Source of the DNA: Erysipelotrichaceae bacterium NK3D112
GTDB taxonomy: Bacteria; Bacillota_I; Bacilli_A; Erysipelotrichales; Erysipelotrichaceae
Assembly: GCA_000701725.1 (NCBI GenBank)
Contig: JNJQ01000001.1
Location: 274,107 to 338,106, forward strand
DNA: 64,000 nt
Direction: 5' to 3'
Numbering within the stretch: the first letter of the stretch is position 1; each line of letters starts with the position of its first letter. The translations under genes and the position numbers were made by a program. Positions 53,322-62,330 of the stretch are shown piece by piece. Under the pieces are notes generated by a model that did no database searches, was not told the DNA's origin, and saw only the letters and a list, made by a program, of their open reading frames with translations.

Positions 53322-54956
53322 ATGACGGAAAGGATTGCGGAAATCCGCTGCGCATCATGCGGCGCACCGGCTGAATTTGATATTGTACGCCAGATCTATG
53401 TATGCACATACTGCGGACAGAGTGTCGGTATTTCCGAGGCTCAGAAACAGAAGCAGGGCTTCCGGAAGATCCAGCGTGACAGACTGAATGAATCCATTCA
53501 AAATTTCAGACTGTTCAAAGGATCATGCACCGGCTGCGGGGCTGAGATTATCTTTGAGGAGAATGAAGCGCTTGCCTCATGCGCATTCTGCGGAAATTCG
53601 CTTGTGCGCAAAGAGTATCTGAAGATTGATGAAATGCCGGAAAGCATCATTCCGTTTGCGCTGACTTTTGATGAGGCAAAACAGCGGCTGACTGAGTGGT
53701 GCAATGACAACTCATCAAAACCCGAAGCGAAACTGATATCAAAAGATGTCAAAGAGCTCAAAGGTTTTTATCTGCCTTATGAACTGATCATCGGACCGGT
53801 CCATATGGATGTCTCAAGAATGGACGGAAACCGGGATTATACATGCGAAGGCTTCATCAATGATGAATTCGTGAACCGCTCAAAAAATCTTGACAATCTT
53901 CTGCTCGACGGGATGGAACCTTATGATCTGAGTGCCTTGAGAGGGTTTGAATTCGGCTATGTGGCAGGGCAGAGAGTGCGCATTCCGGATGTGGATGAAA
54001 AGAAGCTGATTCAGCGCATCGCTCAGGAAGCAGCCTCCATATACAGACCGTTTGTATCGGAAGTGCTTGAAACAGATGCGGTTAAAGTCAATGCATGGAC
54101 TGATGATGTGCTGAGACTGCCGGTATTGCTGCCGGTCTATTACATTTCGAAAAACGGTCTTCAGGCAGCCGTCAACGGCCAGACCGGAAAGGTCAGTGTG
54201 TGCTCGCTCAAGGAAAAGAGCTTCATTTTCCTGCCATGGTGGCTCAAGGCGCTGATTGCAACAATCGTATTCGGGGCGGCATTGTATGGCGCACTGTATC
54301 TGTTTGGTATGGACACCATAACCAATCTGATGATTACAGGAATGACGCTGCTGATCTGGATCATCGTCACCTTATGCTATTTCAGCGATACGGTCAGAAA
54401 TGATTTCAGGGTGAAGAAGGACCGTGACATTTATACATCCGGTGATGCCACCTTTGTGCGCAGGGATACAGAACTGGTATTGAATCCTGATATTCTTCAA
54501 AGGAAGGCAGAGAAGCCGGTCTTCTTCATGGAACTGGATGGAGAAGAAAAGCCCGTTCAGCTGAAATTCACCACACCCTCGAGAGTGCTGCGGATGGTAT
54601 TGTATTGTGTCATTGCGCTGTTTCTGCCGGTGATGCTGGCTTTGCTGATCAACGGTTTTGATTTTCAAAAACTTGAACTTGGCGGATCAGCCGCATGGTT
54701 CTGCATTGCCGTTCCGGTTGTGCCGGTATATCTGCTCAAGTTCGGGATTGTCGAACTTCATGACAATCCATGGATTTATGTCCTGGATGAAAAAGGAGCT
54801 AAGAAGAGATATCATAAGCCGAAGCAGATCCGTCTGAAAGATGTCATGCAAGCAGTGCTGACTGCTTTGTTCAAGCCGCCTGTATGTTTTGCCGTCTGGT
54901 TTGGGATTGCCGCATTCATCACCATGGTCTATCTGACGGCTTTCGGATTTGACTGA
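53322..54956 (+). CDS. Zinc-ribbon membrane protein
   Basis: 544 aa from ATG 53322 (AAGGAG 8 bp before). Two zinc ribbons: C10/C13 with C28/C31, and CTGC...CAFC around residues 69-90. A middle soluble domain (FYLPYELIIGPVHMDV), then at least four transmembrane helices (about 310-370 and 420-540). The layout is like the TFIIB-type zinc-ribbon plus membrane proteins of Bacillota, of unknown function. Confidence 0.7.
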   Translation: MTERIAEIRCASCGAPAEFDIVRQIYVCTYCGQSVGISEAQKQKQGFRKIQRDRLNESIQNFRLFKGSCTGCGAEIIFEENEALASCAFCGNSLVRKEYLKIDEMPESIIPFALTFDEAKQRLTEWCNDNSSKPEAKLISKDVKELKGFYLPYELIIGPVHMDVSRMDGNRDYTCEGFINDEFVNRSKNLDNLLLDGMEPYDLSALRGFEFGYVAGQRVRIPDVDEKKLIQRIAQEAASIYRPFVSEVLETDAVKVNAWTDDVLRLPVLLPVYYISKNGLQAAVNGQTGKVSVCSLKEKSFIFLPWWLKALIATIVFGAALYGALYLFGMDTITNLMITGMTLLIWIIVTLCYFSDTVRNDFRVKKDRDIYTSGDATFVRRDTELVLNPDILQRKAEKPVFFMELDGEEKPVQLKFTTPSRVLRMVLYCVIALFLPVMLALLINGFDFQKLELGGSAAWFCIAVPVVPVYLLKFGIVELHDNPWIYVLDEKGAKKRYHKPKQIRLKDVMQAVLTALFKPPVCFAVWFGIAAFITMVYLTAFGFD

Positions 54957-54973
54957 TATTAAAACAGCAGAAT

Positions 54974-55013
54974 AGATCAGAGTCATGTCTGTATGCGTGA
55001 TTCTGATCTTTTT
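54974..55013 (+). terminator. Rho-independent terminator
   Basis: AGATCAGAGTC pairs with GATTCTGATCT (one G-T wobble), then TTTTT. Confidence 0.75.
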
Positions 55014-55092
55014 AAAATCTGTCAAAAAATCATTCAGATGTCATCGGTTGTGTGGTTATATTTAAATGCGCGAATGAAAGAAAGGAAAGCCG

Positions 55093-56607
55093 ATGGAATA
55101 TTTGTGGTATGTGATTGCAGCAACGGCAGCGGGAATCGGAACGGGGCTTGCAGGCCTTTCGGCTGCCACGGTCATGGTGCCCATACTTATTGTGCTTTGT
55201 CCCGGGTTTCATGGGGAAACAGGAGCCTATCAGGCAACCGCGATTGCCCTGGCTTCGGACATCCTTGGCTCGGCTGTGACAACCTATACGTATATCCAGC
55301 ATAAGAATATTGATCTTAAACGCGGATGGATCATGCTTGTGTGCATTTTAAGCATGTGCACCGTCGGCAGCTATGCGGCCTATCTGGCCGGCAATGTCGT
55401 GCTTGGCGGCTTCACGCTGTTTCTGACGTTCTGCATCGGCATCCGTTTTCTCGTCAAACCCGATACCAGCCGTGAAAACACTGCGCCAAAAGGGGAGAAG
55501 CTTGACTGGAAAGGTGTATTGATATCCCTGTTTTTCGGTCTGACGATTGGTTTTGGAACAGGGTTTGTCGGAACCGGCGGCGGCATGATGATGCTGGTGG
55601 TGTTCACCGCGTTTCTTGGTATGGAGCTTAAGACAGCCGTTGGAACCAGCACATTCATCATGACATTCACCGCTCTGATCGCATCCGTTGCCCATATCTT
55701 CATCCATCCCGCCATCATCCTGGAAAAGTGGGATGTCATGCTGATATGCATTACGATCGCAACAATCACGTCGCTTCTTTCTGCCCGTTTTGCCAACCGT
55801 GTCAAAGGCAGAACGGTCGGACTGGTAACCGGTGCGGTGCTCACAGTGCTTGGGGCAGCCATGATCTTTCTGAACTACCGGGATTTCTTTCTGCACAATC
55901 AGCTGATCATTGATACAGCCGCAACCTTAGGTTCGTATCTGGTATATATCCTGTCTCTGGCATCCTTTCTGTTTATTCTTTATTTCATCTTCCCGATTCC
56001 GAAAAATGTTTTCCGCAAACTGCTTCATATCGCCGCTTTCACCTCGTCCATCTTTGTCGTGTTAACAGGAAGGGGATGGCTGAGCGAATCATTGGCACTG
56101 GCTCTGTTTGCGATTCCTGTTTATCCCGCATTGAAAATAGCCGAGAGCTGGAAAGGCTATCAGAAAGCATTTGTTGAGAAGAAGAAAGGGGAAGTGCGGA
56201 CCAGTCTGTTATTGCTGTTTCTTTCCCAGGCCGCCTTTGTCGCTTTTGCATGCGGATATCTGAAAAAGCCGTTTATCCTTGTCACAGCCACCGCCGCATG
56301 GGGACTTGGCGATATCGCTGCCGCCTGGATCGGCAGACCGTTTGGCAGGCATAAGGTTCATTTGCCTCTGGCGGATCATAACAAATCATGGGAGGGCAGC
56401 ATTGCCATGGCAGTCACCGCATTTGTCTTTGCGCTTATGCCGCTTTTATCCATGACTTCTTATTCTGTGCCGGTCTGTGTATTAATGGCTTTGTGTGTCG
56501 GGATTGTCTCCGCATACAGTGAAGTGATTTCCAAAAACGGAACAGATACCGTGAATGTTCCGTTTGCCAATATCCTGTGTCTCTGGCTGCTGACATCACT
56601 GTTCTGA
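55093..56607 (+). CDS. TauE/SafE (TSUP) permease fused to a polyprenol/phytol kinase-like domain
   Basis: 504 aa, two membrane modules. Residues 1-265: TSUP permease with GLSAATVMVPILIV and the mirror repeat GFGTGFVGTGGGMMML. Residues about 270-504: RKLLHIAAFTSSIF, AAWGLGDIAAAWIGRPFGRHK, HNKSWEGSIAMA and SKNGTDTVNVPF, the order of the CTP-dependent dolichol/phytol kinase family (KSxEGS and D-x2-VP motifs). One frame, no break at the junction. Separately these are sulfite/sulfonate exporters and lipid kinases; the fusion is unusual. Confidence 0.75.
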   Translation: MEYLWYVIAATAAGIGTGLAGLSAATVMVPILIVLCPGFHGETGAYQATAIALASDILGSAVTTYTYIQHKNIDLKRGWIMLVCILSMCTVGSYAAYLAGNVVLGGFTLFLTFCIGIRFLVKPDTSRENTAPKGEKLDWKGVLISLFFGLTIGFGTGFVGTGGGMMMLVVFTAFLGMELKTAVGTSTFIMTFTALIASVAHIFIHPAIILEKWDVMLICITIATITSLLSARFANRVKGRTVGLVTGAVLTVLGAAMIFLNYRDFFLHNQLIIDTAATLGSYLVYILSLASFLFILYFIFPIPKNVFRKLLHIAAFTSSIFVVLTGRGWLSESLALALFAIPVYPALKIAESWKGYQKAFVEKKKGEVRTSLLLLFLSQAAFVAFACGYLKKPFILVTATAAWGLGDIAAAWIGRPFGRHKVHLPLADHNKSWEGSIAMAVTAFVFALMPLLSMTSYSVPVCVLMALCVGIVSAYSEVISKNGTDTVNVPFANILCLWLLTSLF

Positions 56608-56666
56608 ATGAAATCTTACGGCACTGTTCTGTCCTGCTTCATCTACACCCGATACGTACTCTGACT

Positions 56667-56688
56667 GTTCCTGAAAAAGGAGCTTTTT
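56667..56688 (+). terminator. Short terminator after the fusion gene
   Basis: GTTCCT-GAAAA-AGGAGC hairpin (one G-T pair) followed by TTTTT. A TATAAT box for the next gene follows at 56705-56710. Confidence 0.6.
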
Positions 56689-56750
56689 CTGATTCATTTG
56701 CGGGTATAATAAAACTGATATTGAATATCATTTTATGTGAGGAATTGCAT

Positions 56751-58433
56751 ATGAAAACACAATGGTATAAGAATGCGGTAGTCTACCAGATTTACCCGTT
56801 CAGCTTCATGGATCATAACAATGACGGCTGGGGTGATATTGAAGGCATCATCTCAAAACTGGATTACATCAAAGAGCTTGGCGCAACCGCGATCTGGTTC
56901 TCACCGCTTTATGAATCACCCGATTACGATTACGGTTATGACATCAGCGATTACCGTAAAATCGATCCGAAATTCGGAACCATGGAAGACTTTGACAGAC
57001 TTCTTTCCGAGTGCCATAAACGTGACCTCAAAGTGATCATGGATATGGTCATCAACCATACATCCATTGAGCATCCATGGTTCAAACAGGCCATCGCCGA
57101 TCCCAAATCTCCGTACCGCGATTACTACATCATCCGCAAAGGAAAACGGGAAGGGGATAAACTGCTGCCGCCAAGCAACTGGGCTTCCACTTTCACGGGC
57201 AGCGCATGGGAACAGATTGACGGCACAGACGAGTTCTATCTGCATCTTTTCTGCAGAGAACAGGCGGATCTCAACTGGGAAAATCCTGATGTACGTAAAG
57301 AGATCATCGATATTCTCAATTTCTGGCTGGATAAAGGTGTGGACGGTTTCCGCTTTGATGTGTTCAACATGTTCTCGAAAGTCTATCCGATTCAGGATGA
57401 CCATCAGAAAGACACCTATCAGAAAGGCGCGCAATACTATGTCGACGGTCCCCGTATGCATGAGTTCCTGAAAGAACTCAATGAGAAGGCGCTTTCCCAT
57501 TATGATACCTTTACCGTGGGTGAATCCTTCCATCCTTCCAAAGAGGCGGCACATGCATATGTGAAAGAAGAGAATCATGAACTGGATTCCATCTTCAATT
57601 TCGCCCATCTGGATGCGGATAATATCGCCGGCAAGAAGTTCTTCTGGAAACCGTTTGATCTGATCCAGTTCAAAAACGGATTCTTCGATCCGCAGCGTGA
57701 AAACTTCAATGACGGCTGGAACACCCTGGTGCTGGAAAACCATGACAATCCCCGCAGTGTGAGCCGCTTCAATATTGATACACAACATTACCGCTATGAA
57801 GCTGCGTGCATGCTGGCGGCGGTTACGTATCTCGGCTGGGGAACACCGTTTATTTATCAGGGACAGGAAATCGGTATGATCAACGCCCGGTTCAAAAATA
57901 TGGATCAGCTCAAGGACCCGGTCAGCCATTTTGTCTATGATCTGATGGTTGGCTACGGCATGCCGAAGAAGGCTGCCTTCGGTTTCATCAAATACGGCGC
58001 AAGAGATCATGCCCGTGTGCCTATGGCATGGGATGGCAGCGTCAACGGCGGTTTCAACAAAGGCCATAAACCCTGGCAGTGTGTATCAAATCAGTACATT
58101 CATATCAATGCTCAGAAAGATCTGAACAGTGAAAAATCAATCTACCGCTTTTACCAGAAGGTTCTTGCAATCAAGAAAACCAATGAGGCGGCGATTCACG
58201 GCGAACTGGAAGAATATGATCATGACAACCGCAGAATCATCGCTTACAGCCGCTCATTCGAAGGAAAGAAACTGTTTGTATGTGCCAACTTCAGCCGCTT
58301 CAAAACAAAATACAGACTTCCGGAATGGGTAAACGGAGCAGATGTGCTGCTTTGCAATTATGATCAGCTTGTCAATATTGACGGCGTGATTGAACTTGAA
58401 CCATACCAGGCGGTTGTATACGAAAAACGATAA
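56751..58433 (+). CDS. GH13 oligo-1,6-glucosidase / alpha-glucosidase (MalL-like)
   Basis: 560 aa. NAVVYQIYPFSFMDHNNDGWGDIEGI opening, IMDMVINHT, nucleophile Asp in GFRFDVFNMF (about 203), acid/base Glu in TVGESF (about 258) and ENHDNPRS (Asp about 333), all GH13_31-type landmarks. Cytosolic; hydrolyses terminal alpha-1,6 or alpha-1,4 glucosyl links. ATG 56751 (GTGAGGA upstream) chosen; the frame is open earlier but overlaps the fusion gene. Confidence 0.9.
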   Translation: MKTQWYKNAVVYQIYPFSFMDHNNDGWGDIEGIISKLDYIKELGATAIWFSPLYESPDYDYGYDISDYRKIDPKFGTMEDFDRLLSECHKRDLKVIMDMVINHTSIEHPWFKQAIADPKSPYRDYYIIRKGKREGDKLLPPSNWASTFTGSAWEQIDGTDEFYLHLFCREQADLNWENPDVRKEIIDILNFWLDKGVDGFRFDVFNMFSKVYPIQDDHQKDTYQKGAQYYVDGPRMHEFLKELNEKALSHYDTFTVGESFHPSKEAAHAYVKEENHELDSIFNFAHLDADNIAGKKFFWKPFDLIQFKNGFFDPQRENFNDGWNTLVLENHDNPRSVSRFNIDTQHYRYEAACMLAAVTYLGWGTPFIYQGQEIGMINARFKNMDQLKDPVSHFVYDLMVGYGMPKKAAFGFIKYGARDHARVPMAWDGSVNGGFNKGHKPWQCVSNQYIHINAQKDLNSEKSIYRFYQKVLAIKKTNEAAIHGELEEYDHDNRRIIAYSRSFEGKKLFVCANFSRFKTKYRLPEWVNGADVLLCNYDQLVNIDGVIELEPYQAVVYEKR

Positions 58434-58469
58434 GTCCGCAGAAACAGGACAGAAAGGATAAAAAACAAA

Positions 58470-59072
58470 ATGGATTTCAATCAATTCAGCTGGACACGCA
58501 GCCCCAGATCATTCAACATCGAAGAAAACAAAGTCATCATTGAAACATTGCCGCATACGGATTTATGGCAGAGAACCTATTATCATTTCCGCAATGACAA
58601 TGCGCCGGTGTTCCAGATGGAAACCGATGAAAAGTACTTCAGCTTTTCCGTAAAGACGGATTTCACACAGAGTCATCACCGCTTTGACCAGTGCGGAATT
58701 GTCATGTATCTGGATTCGGAAAACTGGATCAAGGGCTCGGTGGAATACGAAAATGAATCCTTCCAGCACCTTGGCAGTGTAGTCACAAACCGCGGCTACT
58801 CCGATTGGGCAACTACCGAAATTCCCGCATCGTGCAAAGTCATGTGGTACCGCTTCTCAAGAAGAGAGGATGATTACCGCATCGAATGCTCAAATGACGG
58901 CAAAGTCTGGAAACAGATGCGCATTGCCCATATGCATGAAGGAGGCGGAACGATCCGCTTCGGCATTTACGCATGCTCACCGGAGGACTCCTCCTTTACC
59001 GCCGTATTCAGCGATTTTGCACTTGGTGAATGCGCATGGCTTGCCCATGACGGCCAGCAGCCGGACGAGTGA
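58470..59072 (+). CDS. DUF1349 beta-jelly-roll protein
   Basis: 200 aa. FSFSVKTDFTQSHHRFDQCGIVMYLDSENWIKGSVEYENES and WYRFSRREDDYRIECSNDGKVWKQMRIAHM match the DUF1349 fold, related to glycoside-associated concanavalin-like domains. 36 bp after the GH13 gene, so probably the same operon and a sugar-related role. Confidence 0.85.
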   Translation: MDFNQFSWTRSPRSFNIEENKVIIETLPHTDLWQRTYYHFRNDNAPVFQMETDEKYFSFSVKTDFTQSHHRFDQCGIVMYLDSENWIKGSVEYENESFQHLGSVVTNRGYSDWATTEIPASCKVMWYRFSRREDDYRIECSNDGKVWKQMRIAHMHEGGGTIRFGIYACSPEDSSFTAVFSDFALGECAWLAHDGQQPDE

Positions 59073-59097
59073 TAATAAACCATTAAAATGATCAAAG

Positions 59098-59122
59098 AAA
59101 GAGCAGCCGCCGGCTGCTCTTT
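59098..59122. terminator. Bidirectional terminator between convergent genes
   Basis: AAAGAGCAGCC-GCC-GGCTGCTCTTT perfect 11-bp stem; serves DUF1349 on + and the phosphatase on -. Confidence 0.85.
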
Positions 59123-59145
59123 GGTTTTCAGAGATTCATTGCTTT

Positions 59146-60378
59146 TCACTTAAGAATTTTTGCTTTGAAGGCCGCAAGATCTTCCTCGCTCATTCCCGCA
59201 TTCAGAAGATATTTCTCTGCAGCTGCCGCAAGATCCGCGGTTTTCAGACCATCTTCATCCGCGCCGGTCACATACTTCATCATGGCAATCAGGTTTCTCT
59301 GCAGAATAACATCATAACGGGCGGGATCTTTCTCTTTGGTGATCTGGTAATAATTGTCATAGGTGATCATGTAATCATCGACGATGGCCTGATAATCATT
59401 GCCTGCCAGCATCTCCACCAGCATGCAAACAAAGCCGGTGCGGTCCTTGCCTTCGGTGCAATGGATCAGATAAGGTGTCTCAAGCTTTGAGAGATCAGCG
59501 AATCCCTGCGCGGTTTTGGCTGCGAATTCTTCCGAATAGAAATTCATGTTCAGACCGATCGGCAGAACCTTTCCGTTCTCATACAATGAGAGGAAATAGG
59601 GGGAGCTGAAATCATCCGCATTGATATAGCGTTCGATCTTGACCTCGGTATCAGCCAGATCCAGGATCGCGTTAACGCCTGCCTGCTCAATCAGATCATT
59701 CACATACGGGGCACGTTTGTGCTGATTGTCGCAAGGAGAAGCAGAGCGGTAGATCACATTCTCCTTAAGATTGCCCATGTTGACGGCACGGAAGTTGGCA
59801 AACACTTCATCGCTTGGGAACTGTTCTCTTTCATCCTTGTAATGGATGTCGCTGGCCTGTTCAATGTCCAGATACTTACCTTTTTCATGCAGATACACGG
59901 AAGCTGTGTCATGTTTCTCAAGGTCGGCATTCAGCCATAATCCGGTCTCCGGTGTTTCTTCCTTTGCGGCGCCTATTTTCAGATTCGCGGCTTCCCATAA
60001 ATCCTGTCCGTAGTTGACGGTCGCCTTGATGTAATCATAGCCCGGGTAGCCGATCAGAAGCGGATTGCCCGGATCCACATAATATCCGTTGTAATAGGGA
60101 ATATCATCCAGTCTGTATCCGTTGGAGAAGACCACATCCACACTGTCGCCGTATTCAAAGCCCAGGGCATTGAAATCATCGATGGTCATTTCGATGTATA
60201 CGCCGCCGAATTCCGTTTCGTGCACAATCGGATAATCGCTTATGCCAAGCGTTTCGGGTGTGACGGCTGAGCTTTCATCCTCCGGTTCCTCAGGCTTTTC
60301 CTCTTTCTTTGTGCAGCCTGTGAGAAACAGAAACGGAATCATGGATGCAATCATGATTCTTTTCAAATTATTGTTCAT
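59146..60378 (-). CDS. Exported tyrosine phosphatase lipoprotein
   Basis: 410 aa. Signal with lipobox LTGC, acidic linker, an N-terminal beta-domain (about 55-140), then a Tyr phosphatase domain with VIYRSASPCDNQHKR and the P-loop HCTEGKDRTG (C-x5-R). The C-terminal part ends helical. The layout matches Y_phosphatase3 proteins. A second, diverged member lies at 62331. Located outside the membrane if lipidated, where no protein phosphotyrosine is expected, so the target may be a lipid or sugar phosphate. Confidence 0.85.
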   Translation of the reverse strand: MNNNLKRIMIASMIPFLFLTGCTKKEEKPEEPEDESSAVTPETLGISDYPIVHETEFGGVYIEMTIDDFNALGFEYGDSVDVVFSNGYRLDDIPYYNGYYVDPGNPLLIGYPGYDYIKATVNYGQDLWEAANLKIGAAKEETPETGLWLNADLEKHDTASVYLHEKGKYLDIEQASDIHYKDEREQFPSDEVFANFRAVNMGNLKENVIYRSASPCDNQHKRAPYVNDLIEQAGVNAILDLADTEVKIERYINADDFSSPYFLSLYENGKVLPIGLNMNFYSEEFAAKTAQGFADLSKLETPYLIHCTEGKDRTGFVCMLVEMLAGNDYQAIVDDYMITYDNYYQITKEKDPARYDVILQRNLIAMMKYVTGADEDGLKTADLAAAAEKYLLNAGMSEEDLAAFKAKILK

Positions 60379-60459
60379 ATATTCCTCCGCATCAGGTTGT
60401 TAACTTCATTATAGCAACCACAATACCGGTTCAGTCATTAAGATCATTCATACATGCGC

Positions 60460-60465
60460 TATAAT
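60460..60465 (+). promoter_or_regulatory. -10 box before the methyltransferase gene
   Basis: TATAAT at 60460-60465, with TTAAGA at 60438-60443 as a weak -35 (16-bp spacer). ACCGGTTC occurs at 60426-60433 and again at 60470-60477, one on each side, a possible regulator pair. Confidence 0.45.
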
Positions 60466-60517
60466 GGAAACCGGTTCGTATTAGAACCATAATGTCATAC
60501 AGAAAGGAGTGTGTTCG

Positions 60518-61138
60518 ATGCTGGATGAAAAAGGGTTTGATTTATGGGCTGACGGTTATGATTCTTCGGTCGGTCTCAGTGATGAATCAGATTCCTATCC
60601 GTTTGCCGGATACAGGGATATACTGAATGAGATTTACTGCAAAGTGATGAGTCGACCGGGATGCAGCGTGCTTGAAATCGGATTCGGCACCGGCACTCTT
60701 GCAAAGAGGCTTTACGATCAGGGCATTGCGGTTTACGGACAGGATTTCTCACAGCAGATGATTGACATCGCAAAAGAAAAAATGCCTGAAGCGCATCTAT
60801 ACAAAGGCGATTTCGCAGACGGCTTAGTCAGACAGCTGAAAGAAAGAAGCTATGATTTCATCACTGCCACATACTCACTGCACCATCTGAATGATGCCCA
60901 AAAGCTTGTCTTTCTGAAAGAGCTCTATGAACATCTTGAAAAAGGCGGAATGATCCTGATCGGCGATGTCGGCTTTGAAACAAGAGCTGAACTTGAAAAA
61001 CTGAGAGAACAGGAAGGGGACGCCTTTGATGATGAGGAGTTCTACTTCGCGGCGGTGCAATTCAGAGATGATTTCCCGTCATTGCGGTTTGAACAGAAAT
61101 CCGTGTGCGGGGGAATCATCACAATCGAAAGGATTTAA
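60518..61138 (+). CDS. Class I SAM-dependent methyltransferase
   Basis: 206 aa. Motif I VLEIGFGTG (residues 51-59), acidic VYGQDFS after strand 2, and YDFITATYSLHHLND with a post-motif LEKGGMILIGDV. No membrane anchor. AAAGGAG 8 bp before ATG 60518. Followed 3 bp later by the TGA-interrupted membrane gene. Substrate unknown. Confidence 0.85.
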   Translation: MLDEKGFDLWADGYDSSVGLSDESDSYPFAGYRDILNEIYCKVMSRPGCSVLEIGFGTGTLAKRLYDQGIAVYGQDFSQQMIDIAKEKMPEAHLYKGDFADGLVRQLKERSYDFITATYSLHHLNDAQKLVFLKELYEHLEKGGMILIGDVGFETRAELEKLREQEGDAFDDEEFYFAAVQFRDDFPSLRFEQKSVCGGIITIERI

Positions 61139-61141
61139 GCT

Positions 61142-62038
61142 ATGAATAATGAAAATAAAAGCGTGCTGAGAAAGATCACTGACAAAGTGTATGGCGGTCT
61201 GGATATGAGCTGACGCAATGTCATCCTGTTTGCCATCGGCACAGCTGTTATCACAACCATATTTCTGGTTGTGTCAATCTTCAAAAACACATCGTTTGAG
61301 CGCATGGGCGTCACATTTGAAGCCTGAATCTTCTTTGCGGTGATCATTATGGCCAATTGCAAAACTCCTCTTGATTCAGCGCTTAAGACATTCGTATTCT
61401 TTCTGATCAGCCAGCCATTGATTTATCTTTTCCAGGTGCCGTTTTCATCAATGGGATGGGGACTTTTCGGCTATTACAGATTCTGGTTTCTGCTCACGCT
61501 GGCAACTTTCCCGGCTGCTTATATCGGCTGGTATATCCGAAAGAAGAACTGGCTGAGTCTTCTGATTCTTCTGCCGGTGTTATGGCTGCTGACAAGTGAT
61601 TATGTCGGCTGCTTCCGAAGCGCATTCCGTCATTTCCCGCATCTGATCGTGACCGCGTTCTTCTGTCTTGGCCAGGTATTGCTGTATCTTTATACCTTCA
61701 CGGAAAATCTGATCCAGAAGATTTTGGGCTTCTTTATTCCTCTTTCGGTGATTGTGATCATGATGCTGATCGGACCGCGGATGGAAGTCAGCGGAACGAA
61801 TTACCTGCCGGATGAACTGTATCTCAGCGAGAATGCGGCAGTGGTGATGGAACAGACAGACAAAGCAAAAGTGGAAATCTCGCAAAGCGGTGAGATGCCG
61901 GTTCTCTATGTTACTGCAACGGAATTGGGTGAATATCCCTTCAGCATCGTGGATGGAGAAAAGACCTATCACTACATCCTTGTCATCGACGAAAATGATA
62001 ACGGCTCCACAAGGGTCGATATTATCCGTGCAGACTGA
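61142..62038 (+). pseudogene. Membrane protein gene with two in-frame TGA codons at Trp positions
   Basis: ATG 61142 starts MNNENKSVLRKITDKV and the frame stays open to TGA 62036-62038 except for TGA at 61211-61213 (after GGLDMS) and at 61324-61326 (after FEA, before IFFAVIIMANC). In related Bacillota proteins as I remember them both places are Trp (MSW and EAWIFF). No frameshift in 298 codons. About seven transmembrane helices, then a soluble Ig-like end. Pseudogene, readthrough gene or import from a code-4 donor are all possible. Confidence 0.75.
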
Positions 62039-62051
62039 TCCCGGAGGCAAT

Positions 62052-62270
62052 ATGAGCGGATTTGAAAACAAAGAATACAACGTATTTGAAATGTTCAATG
62101 ATCAGTGGGCGCTTGTTACAGCAGGCAGCGCGTCACATTTCAACACCTGCACTATCGCATGGGGCTCTCTTGGCACGATTTGGGGAGGTCCGCATGGCGG
62201 ACGGTCCATTGTGACAGTGTATATCAATCCATCCCGCTACACATGGGAGTTTCTGAAGGAAAATGAATAA
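62052..62270 (+). pseudogene. Truncated flavin reductase family gene
   Basis: 72 aa from ATG 62052 (GGAGG upstream). EMFNDQWALVTAGSASHFNTCTIAWGSLGTIWGG and IVTVYINPSRYTWEFLKENE match the N-terminal half of flavin-reductase-like FMN-binding proteins, which run to about 170 aa; here a TAA follows. No continuation of the family in the next 60 bases, so a deletion or decay removed the second half. Confidence 0.7.
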
Positions 62271-62330
62271 TTCATATTCATATGAAGTGTCATTTGTCTA
62301 TAATTAACCTTGCATGAATTCGGAGCGGAT

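Noticed and set aside
56916..58067. 383-codon open frame on the - strand
   Set aside because: Lies wholly opposite the GH13 gene with its catalytic motifs; no ribosome site or domain.
61142..62038. A window-wide TGA=Trp genetic code
   Set aside because: Many genes stop at TGA in 4-bp overlaps with the next ATG, and the Trp codons elsewhere are TGG. Only one gene shows the anomaly, so a genome-wide code change is not supported.
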